Source: Paenibacillus arenosi
GTDB taxonomy: Bacteria > Bacillota > Bacilli > Paenibacillales > Paenibacillaceae
Assembly (NCBI RefSeq): GCF_014841135.1
Contig: NZ_JACYTN010000019.1
Span: 36,488 to 100,487, forward strand
Reading direction: 5' to 3'
DNA length: 64,000 nt
The translations under genes were made by a program, and so were the position numbers. Of this stretch, positions 9,904 to 18,874 are shown in pieces (the stretch's first letter is position 1; each line of letters starts with the position of its first letter). The notes beneath the pieces are model-generated. The model worked only from the letters and a program-made list of their open reading frames with translations. It did no database searches and had not been told where the DNA came from.

Positions 9904-11013
9904 TTATCCGCCTGATTTCATTAAAAACGTACTGTACTGATATACTCGCTCCAAGGAGCGTTTGCGAATATCAGGTTCATCAAATTTCATTGGCTTCGCA
10001 TTCGCTTCGAAGAACCAGATGCCACCTGCTGCGTCAACGCCTAGATCCATCGACATTTCGCCAAGAGGCTTGCCGGCTTCTTGTTCAATCTGCCTGGCTA
10101 AGACTAGTGCGGTATTGCGTATGCGCGCCAAAATACGTGCGGAGCCCTGCTCGCCGAATAAGCTCGTTAACAGCTTCGAGGGATCTTCTATGCTTCCGCC
10201 GCGAGGGACATGTGTCGTAATGCTTGCGCTGCCCGCGAGACGGGCTCCGACACCTGTAATGTCCCAATTGCCTTGTTCTGTTTTTTGAATGAGTGCACGT
10301 AGATCGAATGGTCGCTTGTTTATTGAAGCTAATGTTATGCCTTGCTGGACGATATATTTTGCAGTGCCCACCTGTTTCATAATTCTTGACCATAGTTTAG
10401 AAATGGAGGTGCAGTTGTAGGAGATGTTTTTGGATTTATCTTGAATGCGCAAACGGTACTTGAATCCGTTGTCTAGATTGAGACGAAGGGTCATAATACC
10501 CATACCTGCTTTTCCGGAGACGGGTTTGAGAAATAAATAGGAGTGGTGATTCAGCATTTTACCTAACTGTTCGGCATTCGTAAGTTTTAAGGTGTGAGGA
10601 ATATAGGGGCGAGTTGCATTGGACTTGTTCAGCCATTTATATAACTTCCACTTATTGAAGAAGGTTGGATTGAACATGCGAATGGTAGGATGCTTCATAA
10701 TATCTTGCAGTTTCTTTTTGACAGCAGGCTGCATTTCATCTTCTCTTTGCGGGATCCGATTATATAAGATATGGGGCAGCGGGAACCATTCCTGCCGCCA
10801 CTCATTTTTATCCGATACATAACGATAGCCGATTACTCTTTTTGCTTGCAGTTTCAAATCTTTAATCGTGATGATATAAGACGTATACCCCATTTTTTTG
10901 GCGGCTGAGAGCAAGTCGGCAAAATTTCCTCGGTTACCCCGGAAATAATCCTTCTCATCTTCGATCGTTAATATAGCGACAATGGGGAGGTTGGGCTGGG
11001 ATGCACCGCTCAC
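9904..11013 (-). CDS. yheC: YheC/YheD-family ATP-grasp protein (copy 4, YheC-like)
   Basis: Short-form paralogue of 369 residues in the ATP-grasp array. Its ATP-binding elements are FLKPVSGKAGMGI and, near the C-terminus, MSDLGVD-like MDLGVDAAGGIWFFEANAKP, where the acidic residue and Asn coordinate metal-ATP. The start is GTG 11013; it overlaps the stop of the upstream copy as GTGA, with AGGGGGG just upstream, a typical translationally coupled arrangement. In B. subtilis YheC and YheD are linked to the spore coat; the same role is inferred here. Sequence divergence between copies argues for old duplications rather than recent amplification. Confidence 0.85.
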   Translation of the reverse strand: MSGASQPNLPIVAILTIEDEKDYFRGNRGNFADLLSAAKKMGYTSYIITIKDLKLQAKRVIGYRYVSDKNEWRQEWFPLPHILYNRIPQREDEMQPAVKKKLQDIMKHPTIRMFNPTFFNKWKLYKWLNKSNATRPYIPHTLKLTNAEQLGKMLNHHSYLFLKPVSGKAGMGIMTLRLNLDNGFKYRLRIQDKSKNISYNCTSISKLWSRIMKQVGTAKYIVQQGITLASINKRPFDLRALIQKTEQGNWDITGVGARLAGSASITTHVPRGGSIEDPSKLLTSLFGEQGSARILARIRNTALVLARQIEQEAGKPLGEMSMDLGVDAAGGIWFFEANAKPMKFDEPDIRKRSLERVYQYSTFLMKSGG

Positions 11014-12386
11014 ATGTTATCCCCCCTGCGAAAATGGCTCAAATATAGGCAGTGATCTAGAATGTGCTCAACAGATGATTGCCCTTCATCGCGAAGTAGC
11101 GGGTGGTTAAATATCGAGCGGCCAGGCTTTGCATTCGCCTCAAACATCCACACTTGTTCGTTTCGATCAATGCCAATGTCGAATCCAAGCTCACCTAACA
11201 AATGAGGGTGATTGCGCTCTATGGCTTCGGCAAGATCGATAGCAGTCACTTTTGCTTGTTCCAACACTTCTTTCGCTCGAGTGCCAAACGCGCGCTCAAG
11301 TGCTTGTTGGGGTGTCATCAGTTGGCCGCCATTTTTTACATGGGTAGTCACACTGCCTTTTCCGGCCTTCTTGGCTCCGATACCTACTACTACCCAGTTG
11401 TTATCCCCATCTTTATGCATATGGAAACGGAAGTCGATTGGGCAGCCATCGATTTCAACCAATCTGACACCTTGCTGAACGACATAGTCACGAAGATTAC
11501 GGCCATGACGGGCTTCTAAAGTACGAATAAGACTGGAGAACTGTTTAAACCGCAGTAAAATATTTTTGCCGTTGGTAGTGTAGCGTGCAAAGTATCCTTT
11601 TTTCGGCAAATAAGTTAGGCGATAAATACCTATGCCTAGGCTGCCTGCCGTCGGTTTGTAATAAACAAATTGATGACGATCCAGCATTTCCTTGATCATA
11701 TCTGGAGATGGATTGGTTATCGATTCAGGAACATGCTGATTGGCTTCCATTTCGTCTTCGAGCAGCTCATATACATCTGACTTGTTGAAGAAGCTCCAAT
11801 TGAAGTAGGGGATCTGCTTGCGGTTGAACCGTTCGCGAAGTTGGCTCATATTTGAAGATATTTCTGCTTTACGGCTAGGTAGGCGATTGTATACGACATC
11901 AGGTAAAGGGACGGTGCGTCGAACCCAATTGCCTGCATCGTTAAGGAAATAGGCATAGACGTTCTCTTTCTGCCAATCGATATCACGCGGAGTAAAGGCA
12001 AATACAAATGCTTTTTTATTTCCGGTGCGCAAGATTTGTTTAATAAAGCTCGTTCTTCCTCCGAAAGGACTTGTGCTTGTGCGATTGGAAGAATCGCTCA
12101 TAATGCCGATTAAAGGGCCGATATGGATACCTCCTTCGACCTCATTAAGGACATAGACACTGCCACCTTTCGGAATACGGAACTGGCTGCGTAGTCCAGC
12201 TGTTATATACAGATGCTTACCGGATTTTTTAATCGGTTTAATGGCAGTAGGTACACTTGTTTTACCGAGACGCAGTCGAATTTGTTTCTTGCCGGATAAG
12301 TTCAGCTGCTTAAGCAATGGAGTGGATACGTATAATGTTTTTTCTGGATTTGGCGTTAAATGCACGTTGCACAGCGTCAAACTCAT
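11010..12386 (-). CDS. yheD: YheC/YheD-family ATP-grasp protein (copy 3, YheD-like long form)
   Basis: Long-form paralogue of 458 residues. Residues 1-90 form an added beta-rich domain absent from the short copies, and the ATP-grasp domain follows, beginning around IGPLIGIMSDSSN. ATP-binding elements are YYKPTAGSLGIGI and GFDIGIDRNEQVWMFEANAKPG. The length matches B. subtilis YheD (about 450). ATG 12386 is preferred over the TTG at 12392 because AGGAGGG (12394-12400) is 7 bases before the ATG but only 1 base before the TTG. The ATG overlaps the stop of the upstream gene as ATGA. Confidence 0.87.
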   Translation of the reverse strand: MSLTLCNVHLTPNPEKTLYVSTPLLKQLNLSGKKQIRLRLGKTSVPTAIKPIKKSGKHLYITAGLRSQFRIPKGGSVYVLNEVEGGIHIGPLIGIMSDSSNRTSTSPFGGRTSFIKQILRTGNKKAFVFAFTPRDIDWQKENVYAYFLNDAGNWVRRTVPLPDVVYNRLPSRKAEISSNMSQLRERFNRKQIPYFNWSFFNKSDVYELLEDEMEANQHVPESITNPSPDMIKEMLDRHQFVYYKPTAGSLGIGIYRLTYLPKKGYFARYTTNGKNILLRFKQFSSLIRTLEARHGRNLRDYVVQQGVRLVEIDGCPIDFRFHMHKDGDNNWVVVGIGAKKAGKGSVTTHVKNGGQLMTPQQALERAFGTRAKEVLEQAKVTAIDLAEAIERNHPHLLGELGFDIGIDRNEQVWMFEANAKPGRSIFNHPLLRDEGQSSVEHILDHCLYLSHFRRGDNM

Positions 12387-13540
12387 GGACAAACCCTCCT
12401 AAGATGTCGGACCATTACATTGCGTGCGTAAAGGATGGGATTTTCTACCGCCAGCCGGATGGCTTTCTCATTTCCGGTTAAGGAGAAGACGGAACGGCCT
12501 GGTCTCGAATTTACTTCGAGAAGCCATATACGACCTTTCTGATCGATGCCAAAATCAAGCCCTAACTCAACTAGCCTACCATAGCAAGATTCAATGGCTG
12601 ATGGAATTTGCTTGCTGATATGTGCAATGGAAGACAACATATTTTCTGCTTGCTTACGGCTAAATTGCTGCTCCAAGTAGGATTCAACAGGTTCGGCGCG
12701 TCCGCCTCCGCGAAGGTTGGAAGTTAGATGTCCTGAGGAGCCCACGCGAGCAGCTGATCCAGTTATTTGCCAGTGGCCGCTGCCGTCTTTTTGCATAAGC
12801 ACGCGAACATCATATGGCTCCTTCTGCTGACTGAGAAGTGTCAGATAAGGCTGGATCACGTACTGGCGTCCGTCAATAAATTGATGAACCCATCTAAGAG
12901 CATCCATCATCGTAGTAAAATGAGTATCAATGTGATCATTTTGTTTCGTTCTCCCTGTTATCGTAACTGAAGTTGGGGACCAAGGAGAGGAAGTGGCATA
13001 AGCAGCAGCTTCGATATGAAGGACAGATCGTCCATGCTGTCCTCCGCTTGGCTTGAGGAAGACCGATCCATTTTGTTGTTTTATAATGCGTAATAAGCTT
13101 CTTGGCCCGTGATACGGGTAAGTCTTGGGAAGGTAAGTCTTTACAAAATCGAAGCGAGATAAAGCTCGATACAAATTCCATTTGCCTGGCAGCGGTCTAC
13201 TGAGCCACTGCACATCTTCACGATATAATTGTTGCAGGCTATTTCGAATATGCAGCTGATCACATCGCTCATGATGACTTCGTGAAAGACGGTTATAGAT
13301 AAGAGTTGGCAAGGGAAAATGTTGTTGCTTCCAGGCGTTCTTCCTGTACGTATAAGCTTTTACGGTACGAGTGTCCCAATCGATCAATCCAGCGTGAAAC
13401 ACGATAACAGAAATGCCATACTTTTCTCCAGCCATGCACAGTTGACGGCAGAAATGAGACTCGGTAAACGGCAGTTCTGCTGCTGATTGTTCTTGCAGTA
13501 CGCCAAGTGTGTTGTGATTCAGTCTGTTCATCGTATTCAT
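12383..13540 (-). CDS. yheC: YheC/YheD-family ATP-grasp protein (copy 2, YheC-like)
   Basis: Short-form paralogue of 385 residues. ATP-grasp elements: FLKPSGGQHGRSV, a GGGRAEP loop, and LGLDFGIDQKGRIWLLEVNSRPGRS at the C-terminus. N-terminal residues 15-110 match the pre-ATP-grasp region of the other copies (LIYNRLS segment, shared as VVYNRLP or ILYNRIP). Start ATG 13540 has AGAGGA 7 bases upstream. It is 15 bases after copy 1 and overlaps copy 3 by 4 bases, so the array is one operon. Spore-coat association is inferred from the family. Confidence 0.85.
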   Translation of the reverse strand: MNTMNRLNHNTLGVLQEQSAAELPFTESHFCRQLCMAGEKYGISVIVFHAGLIDWDTRTVKAYTYRKNAWKQQHFPLPTLIYNRLSRSHHERCDQLHIRNSLQQLYREDVQWLSRPLPGKWNLYRALSRFDFVKTYLPKTYPYHGPRSLLRIIKQQNGSVFLKPSGGQHGRSVLHIEAAAYATSSPWSPTSVTITGRTKQNDHIDTHFTTMMDALRWVHQFIDGRQYVIQPYLTLLSQQKEPYDVRVLMQKDGSGHWQITGSAARVGSSGHLTSNLRGGGRAEPVESYLEQQFSRKQAENMLSSIAHISKQIPSAIESCYGRLVELGLDFGIDQKGRIWLLEVNSRPGRSVFSLTGNEKAIRLAVENPILYARNVMVRHLRRVCP

Positions 13541-13555
13541 CCTATCGTCCTCTCG

Positions 13556-14926
13556 TCAAAATCCTGACAAGTAGCGTGCATACTCTACTACTTTTCGGAC
13601 AGACGGCCGTATCTTATTCTCTTGCAGCGGGGTGTTGTCATTTTTGGAAGGCTTGGAATTGACCTCAATGAGCCACACCTTGCCAGAAGTGTCTACAGCA
13701 AGGTCAATGCCTAATTCACCAAAGTGAGCGGGAATGTGCATATCGATACCTTGTGCGATTTCCAAAGAGGCATTTTTGAGCCGGAGATATACATCCGTTC
13801 GGGAGTTGGGAGCAAGGTTGGACTTCGTAACGGCATCTTTTACGGTAGATAAAGTGCCGCCGCGTGCAAGATTAGATACAAAATGCTGAGTACCAGCTGT
13901 ACGAGCAACGATGGAGGTGATGGACCACTCATTGGTTGCATTTTTTTGTACAAGTGCTCGAAAATCAACAGGTCGGCCTTCGTTTTCCATAAGCTGTAAG
14001 CCTTGCTGGATTTGATAGCGATTTGTTTTCATCTTGCCTGTTAAACTTGAGAACAATTTGAGAAGGCTGGGGAAATGCTGCTTCCTCGTCCCGTTAACCG
14101 TTGAGTACATGGCATAAAAGGTATTGTCCTCTGAACGAGAAATTCTAACAATTCCTTTGCCCAAACTGCCGCGGGCAGGCTTGAGAAATACTTGGGAATG
14201 GCGATGGCACATCGTTTTCAAGGTGTTGAAGGATTTGAGGAGGTACGATTCAGGCAAGTATTTGGCGACATTTTGATCATGTTTTAAGGCATCGAACACT
14301 TCGGTCTTATCAAGGAACTTTTCGTTGAAAATGCTGGATTGGTAGCGTAGTTTTACTTCTTTCATGAAATGCTGTACGCTAGGTTTGTTCTCTGTCTTGC
14401 GCGAAGTGAGTCGATTGTTGACGATGTTCGGAATGGGCATTTCGGTTTTTATCCAGTTCCCGCTGCGGTGAACCCATGCCGTTATGCTGTTTACATGATC
14501 CTGAATATGGTCCGGTGTAAAAAAACACACAAAGGCTCCTTGATCTTGACTAGCTTCTACAAGTTCTGTACAGAACGTTGTAATTTGTCCGAAGGGTTTA
14601 TCTGGTGCATCTGGTCGATCGCGGCTTATCAAGATGCCAATAAGGGGGCCTAGGTTAAGTGTTCGCTCCTGTGGCTTATACATCGTGCGCAGCTTAATGC
14701 CCGAATGCATCCCCATCTTCATAGCTAGCTGCTGGCTAATTCGTATTCCGTCGAAGTGGGGGATGGGAGTGACCGAAATGGGTAGTTTTAGCGAGCCAAA
14801 GCGAAGGGTGATTGGCTGTTTAACGGGGATTTTCCATTTCTTCACGTAAGCGTCACCGAGCATAATCGTCTGTTCTCGCATAAGTCCTGGACTCATAACT
14901 TGGAGCGTTAGTTTCAACTTAGACAT
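13556..14926 (-). CDS. yheD: YheC/YheD-family ATP-grasp protein (copy 1, YheD-like long form)
   Basis: First gene of the ATP-grasp array, 456 residues, with the N-terminal extra domain (about residues 1-95) followed by the ATP-grasp part starting at LGPLIGILISRD. Key elements are FLKPARGSLGKGIVRI and GELGIDLAVDTSGKVWLIEVNSKPS. Start ATG 14926 follows GGAGATCCTTT. It is divergent from yheB across 144 bases that must contain both promoters; sporulation control (sigma E or K) is expected by analogy but no convincing site could be assigned by eye. The long-short-long-short-short order suggests duplication of a yheD-yheC pair. Confidence 0.87.
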   Translation of the reverse strand: MSKLKLTLQVMSPGLMREQTIMLGDAYVKKWKIPVKQPITLRFGSLKLPISVTPIPHFDGIRISQQLAMKMGMHSGIKLRTMYKPQERTLNLGPLIGILISRDRPDAPDKPFGQITTFCTELVEASQDQGAFVCFFTPDHIQDHVNSITAWVHRSGNWIKTEMPIPNIVNNRLTSRKTENKPSVQHFMKEVKLRYQSSIFNEKFLDKTEVFDALKHDQNVAKYLPESYLLKSFNTLKTMCHRHSQVFLKPARGSLGKGIVRISRSEDNTFYAMYSTVNGTRKQHFPSLLKLFSSLTGKMKTNRYQIQQGLQLMENEGRPVDFRALVQKNATNEWSITSIVARTAGTQHFVSNLARGGTLSTVKDAVTKSNLAPNSRTDVYLRLKNASLEIAQGIDMHIPAHFGELGIDLAVDTSGKVWLIEVNSKPSKNDNTPLQENKIRPSVRKVVEYARYLSGF

Positions 14927-15070
14927 AAAGGATCTCCTTCCAACAACAGATGCCGTATGAGTGTGGTAAGCGCTCCATGCGCATACAGGTGAACCGCAAA
15001 TGTTAATGTATCATATGAGGACATATTATCCTTGGTGATTGACCTATTTTGTAAAAAGGAGTGACTTTTC

Positions 15071-16249
15071 TTGTCAGCGTGGTTATTAATTATTTTTAGC
15101 ATTGCGGTAGCGGCTATTGTTGGCGGTGTTACCAATCACTTTGCCATCAAAATGTTATTTCATCCGCGGCGCCCAATCTACATAGGTTCTTGGAAATTGC
15201 CCTTCACACCAGGGTTAATTCCGAAGCGCAAACAAGATATCGCAGAATCGTTAGGGGAAGTAGTGGCACAGTACTTAGTAACATCAGACGGGCTTCGTTC
15301 TGTATTAGAGAAACCTGGTTTGCAGCAGCAGCTGACACAGACATTGACTACAAGCATAGACCGATTGGCGTCTAATCCGAAGACGTTGATGGAATGGGTC
15401 CATCCAGATGCAGGAGAAGAAGAGCGTACTGTACTCCTACAGGAGTGGGAGCAGAAGCTGCGAATGGTCACGCAACAAGGTGTTGCGCATTTGTGGCAAT
15501 CCGAGCGGTGGAATGAACGCTCGCTTCATGAGCTGCTGCCTGGTTTGCAGTCAGAAGTGCGCTCGCGTGCAGCTGACAAGGCTGCCCAAGCATTGCTAAA
15601 TGCGGTAGGAAGCCAAATTCAGTCGTTTGAAGGGCAGCGCATGCTGGCAAACATGTTAAGCAAAGTGATGGATCGTTCACAAGGATTTTTTGGGACGATG
15701 GCTGCAATATTTGTGGATGAAGACAAGCTGGTAAGCCGGATGATTCCTATATTGGCTGAACAGCTTAAGTCGTCTGATGTTCGGCGTACTGTAGCGCGTA
15801 TCGTGGAACGAAAGCTTGATGAGTGGATGGTCAAAACTCCGGCTCAACTCGTGCACGAGCTTAGCGGTCAAACGGACATAGATAAGCCTGAGTTATGGGT
15901 GGTAGAGCGTTTGAACGATGTAATTCCTTTTGCTCATCTAACTCAACGACTAGCGGAAATGCGTCCAGCAGATTGGGTACAGGGATATCGACAAGTTTGG
16001 GAGCCGTTCATACCACGTATCGTTCAGTTTGGCGTAAATAAGCTAGATCAGCACTTAGATCAGCTTGTAAAAAGCATCGGTTTGGAAGAAGTGGTGCGCG
16101 CCCAAGTTGAAAAATTCCCGATTGAACGTTTGGAGCAAATTATACTCAGTGTATCAGGTAAAGAATTTAGAGCGATTACATGGTTGGGCGTATTGTTAGG
16201 CGGTATTATCGGCGGTGTGCAAGCTTTCATTCTGCTCACGATCGGTTAA
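15071..16249 (+). CDS. yheB: DUF445 membrane-anchored protein YheB
   Basis: A 392-residue DUF445 protein. The N-terminal helix (LLIIFSIAVAAIVGGVTNHFAIKMLF) and the C-terminal helix (WLGVLLGGIIGGVQAFILL) flank a long soluble, helix-rich middle, the usual topology of the family. The segment GGVTNHFAIKMLFHP is the conserved DUF445 start. Function is unknown; in B. subtilis it sits beside yheA, yheC and yheD, and the same neighbourhood is kept here. TTG 15071 is chosen because AAGGAGTGA lies 8 bases upstream. It is followed by yheA after 161 bases. Confidence 0.88.
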   Translation: MSAWLLIIFSIAVAAIVGGVTNHFAIKMLFHPRRPIYIGSWKLPFTPGLIPKRKQDIAESLGEVVAQYLVTSDGLRSVLEKPGLQQQLTQTLTTSIDRLASNPKTLMEWVHPDAGEEERTVLLQEWEQKLRMVTQQGVAHLWQSERWNERSLHELLPGLQSEVRSRAADKAAQALLNAVGSQIQSFEGQRMLANMLSKVMDRSQGFFGTMAAIFVDEDKLVSRMIPILAEQLKSSDVRRTVARIVERKLDEWMVKTPAQLVHELSGQTDIDKPELWVVERLNDVIPFAHLTQRLAEMRPADWVQGYRQVWEPFIPRIVQFGVNKLDQHLDQLVKSIGLEEVVRAQVEKFPIERLEQIILSVSGKEFRAITWLGVLLGGIIGGVQAFILLTIG

Positions 16250-16410
16250 CCCCGATTGCTAAAGTTCGACAGACGCCTTGTAATCCAGTAATATTAAAAG
16301 ATGCAAGCTAAAGGAATACAGCTCATTTATACTGCTCTTAGGTTTATAGATGCGGAATGCGATGCAACGATGTCGTACATGAGCGTACAGAGAGGAATGT
16401 TTCAAAGACT

Positions 16411-16761
16411 ATGACAAATGTATATGACAAAGCCCATGATTTGGCGCGGGCTCTTCAGCAATCTGAAGAGGCTGCTGCTGTTGATACAGCGATGAAGGCA
16501 ATTGCTGCTGAACCAGAAACGAAGCAGATGTTTGATAGTTTCCGCAAGCGTCAAGCTGAAATGCAACAGCAAATGATGACTGGTGAAATGCCTAATCCAG
16601 AAGAGATGGAAGAAATGGAAAAATTATTCCAAGTTATCAGCATGAACCCAAATATTACTGCATTGTTCGAAGCAGAGCGTCATCTTGCACTCGTTATTCA
16701 AGATGTGAATAAAATTGTAACCGATTCTTTGAGCTTCTTGTATCAATCTGAACAAGGCTAA
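16411..16761 (+). CDS. yheA: YlbF/YmcA-family protein YheA
   Basis: Small acidic, almost wholly helical protein of 116 residues in the YlbF/YmcA family. B. subtilis YheA is 117 residues and starts in the same way with a Tyr-Asp-x-Ala-x-Asp-Leu segment (here VYDKAHDLARAL), so ATG 16411 is preferred although the frame is open upstream to an ATG at 16357 and the AGAGAGGAA motif is 13 bases away. Relatives YlbF and YmcA join YaaT to modulate RNase Y and Spo0A phosphorylation; YheA itself has no assigned role. Its position after yheB repeats the B. subtilis yheAB pairing. Confidence 0.85.
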   Translation: MTNVYDKAHDLARALQQSEEAAAVDTAMKAIAAEPETKQMFDSFRKRQAEMQQQMMTGEMPNPEEMEEMEKLFQVISMNPNITALFEAERHLALVIQDVNKIVTDSLSFLYQSEQG

Positions 16762-16959
16762 GGAAATGGATCGTGATAACAGTTCCCTACTGTATAAGTT
16801 GAGAGAGGCTGAGGCCTGCTTGTTCGCTTATTACGGAGTGAGGGAGCTGTTTTCTTTTGTGCCGATTACGTCTGGCATATCGGTCATAGCTTGCAACTTG
16901 TCCGCATAAGATGATAGAGAAGCGGCAGCTTCACTATGAACGATGAGGGATGTGAGTCT

Positions 16960-17268
16960 ATGAACGAGACGCCGATAACCCGTAGAAGCAGACGCAGTAG
17001 AGGATCTTGGATGTCTGTAATATCGATTGCGGCGGTCATGATCATGTTGTTTGTTGCATTGCCTACGATTCCTTTTCGGGAAGGCTGGTCGATGGCTGTC
17101 GTCTTCGGCAGTGTTTGGTCATTGTTCGCTTTGTTGATTGTCGGAGCGCATTTATATCGTTTGCTTCGTGTTGATGAAGAAAAAGAGAATCGAATGCGGC
17201 AAGTGCGGGCGGAGCGTTATCGTCAAGTAGAACGGCGTATCGTTCGCATGTCAGAACGCATGAAATAA
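16960..17268 (+). CDS. Small membrane protein of unknown function
   Basis: A 102-residue basic protein with two predicted transmembrane helices (about residues 18-36 and 44-64) and a charged C-terminal tail rich in Arg and Glu. I do not recognise a family. ATG 16960 has GAGGGA about 10 bases upstream; an in-frame ATG at 16936 would add eight residues. It lies between yheA and the ytoI regulator and ends at its own terminator, so it may be the last gene of the yheBA transcript. Confidence 0.65.
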   Translation: MNETPITRRSRRSRGSWMSVISIAAVMIMLFVALPTIPFREGWSMAVVFGSVWSLFALLIVGAHLYRLLRVDEEKENRMRQVRAERYRQVERRIVRMSERMK

Positions 17269-17300
17269 ATGATTGTGTAATTTGATAGGTTGTAGCATGT

Positions 17301-17338
17301 AGAGCCGAAGCCGGTGTATGCCAGTGTTCGGTTCTTTG
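17301..17338 (+). terminator. Rho-independent terminator
   Basis: Arms AGAGCCGAA (17301-17309) and TTCGGTTCT (17327-17335) with one G-U pair, then TTGTG. It lies 32 bases after the small membrane gene and before the ytoI promoter. Confidence 0.65.
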
Positions 17339-17395
17339 TGTTAGCTAACTGCATTGAAAATGGTGTACATGGATTTCTATGAACATCTGAATAGA

Positions 17396-17423
17396 TTGAC
17401 ATTACATTTGTCTAGGTTATCTT
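17396..17423 (+). promoter_or_regulatory. Candidate sigma-A promoter for ytoI
   Basis: A perfect TTGACA box (17396-17401) with a 16-base spacer to TATCTT (17418-17423), about 60 bases upstream of the ytoI ATG. The -10 match is only four of six. Confidence 0.5.
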
Positions 17424-17481
17424 TACTGTGTTACACTAACATAACAGATTAATACAGTTCGGGAAGGTTGGGTGTAACAGA

Positions 17482-18816
17482 ATGGACGTTCATGATGCGA
17501 CCGTAACGAAGCACGAACAACTGCTTCACCATATTGAGGGGCTCAAACCGGGCACTAAAATTTCTGTTCGTAAATTGGCCAAAGAGCTGGGCGTGAGTGA
17601 AGGGACGGCGTATCGCGCAGTAAAAGAGGCTGAAAATGTCGGTCTTGTCGTGACAAAAGAGCGTATTGGAACGGTGCGTGTAGAGAAGAAGCCGCGTAAC
17701 CTTTCGGAACAGCTGACCTTTGCAGAGGTTGTAGAAATTGTGGAAGGTCATGTGCTGGGCGGAGCACAGGGATTGAACAAAACACTTAATAAATATGCGA
17801 TCGGAGCGATGAAGCTCGATGCGATGCTTCGTTACATAGATGCTGGCAGTTTACTTATCGTTGGTAATCGAGAGAATGCACATAAAAGCGCGTTACAGCA
17901 CGGTGCGGGCGTTCTTATCACAGGTGGCTTTACAACAAGTCGTGAAGTAAAGCTGCTCGCCGATTCATTGGACTTGCCTATTATTAGTTCTAAGTATGAT
18001 ACATTTACGGTAGCATCCATGATCAACAGAGCATTGTTCGACCGCTTAATCAAAAAGAAGATACTGCTTGTCGAGGATATAGTTGGCTCTAAGCTAGCTG
18101 TTTCTGTGCTAAGGCCATCCAGCACGGTTCGTCAGTTCGAAGAGTTAAGAGAGGTTACAGGCTATAATCGATTTCCTATCATAGATGAGTGGAACCGAGT
18201 GACAGGTATGATTACGATTAAGGATGTAGAATATGCGGAAAAAGATCAGCCTATCGACAAACTGTACACAAGAAACCCAATAACAGTTACGATGAATACT
18301 ACGCTTGCTTCGGCAGCACACACCATGGTGTGGGAAGGAATAGAGCTGCTGCCTGTTATTGACCGCAGTCGCAAGCTGTTGGCTGTCATTACGAGACAGG
18401 ATGTCCTTCATGCGATGCGAGATGTTCCGAATGAACCTCAGTTAGGAGAGACGTTCGACGATTTGATCTGGAACGGTTTTAACGAGATGAGGGATGAGGA
18501 AGGACGTATTTACTTCCAGGGGGTTATCACACCACAGATGGTGAATAGCTTCGGTGTTGTATCGGAAGGGATTATTACCTCTTTGCTTACAAATGGCGCT
18601 CTCCGTGCAGCTAAGGACGTAAGACAGCATGATCACATCATGGAGAATATGACGACTTATTTCGTTCGTCCCGTTCAAATTGAAGACATCGTAAGGCTTG
18701 TGCCTAGGTTTATTGAGATGGGGCGTAAAGTATGCAAATTGGAAATGGAAATGAAAAAAGGCGACCAGCTTGCAGCTAAAGTGATGATGACGGTTCAGTC
18801 GATTGACCATAATTAA
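17482..18816 (+). CDS. ytoI: DRTGG/CBS/HotDog-domain regulatory protein YtoI
   Basis: A 444-residue regulator with four parts in order: an N-terminal winged-helix DNA-binding region (residues 10-65, with VRKLAKELGVSEGTAYRA as the recognition helix-turn-helix), a DRTGG domain (about 75-185), a tandem CBS pair (about 195-310) and a C-terminal HotDog fold (about 330-440). CBS pairs usually bind adenine nucleotides, and HotDog domains bind acyl-CoA, so it probably senses a metabolite. Homologues are YtoI in Bacillus and SpxR in streptococci, where the protein activates spxA. Targets here are unknown. Confidence 0.88.
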   Translation: MDVHDATVTKHEQLLHHIEGLKPGTKISVRKLAKELGVSEGTAYRAVKEAENVGLVVTKERIGTVRVEKKPRNLSEQLTFAEVVEIVEGHVLGGAQGLNKTLNKYAIGAMKLDAMLRYIDAGSLLIVGNRENAHKSALQHGAGVLITGGFTTSREVKLLADSLDLPIISSKYDTFTVASMINRALFDRLIKKKILLVEDIVGSKLAVSVLRPSSTVRQFEELREVTGYNRFPIIDEWNRVTGMITIKDVEYAEKDQPIDKLYTRNPITVTMNTTLASAAHTMVWEGIELLPVIDRSRKLLAVITRQDVLHAMRDVPNEPQLGETFDDLIWNGFNEMRDEEGRIYFQGVITPQMVNSFGVVSEGIITSLLTNGALRAAKDVRQHDHIMENMTTYFVRPVQIEDIVRLVPRFIEMGRKVCKLEMEMKKGDQLAAKVMMTVQSIDHN

Positions 18817-18818
18817 TA

Positions 18819-18853
18819 GAAGCCCTCTATTCCGTCGATGAATAGGGGGCTTC
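18819..18853. terminator. Hairpin terminator between convergent genes
   Basis: Arms GAAGCCCTCTATTC (18819-18832) and GAATAGGGGGCTTC (18840-18853), 14 pairs with one G-U, loop of 7. It lies just after ytoI and before the 3' end of the nitroreductase gene, probably serving both. Confidence 0.75.
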
Positions 18854-18874
18854 GTATGTTATACGGCGATAGGC

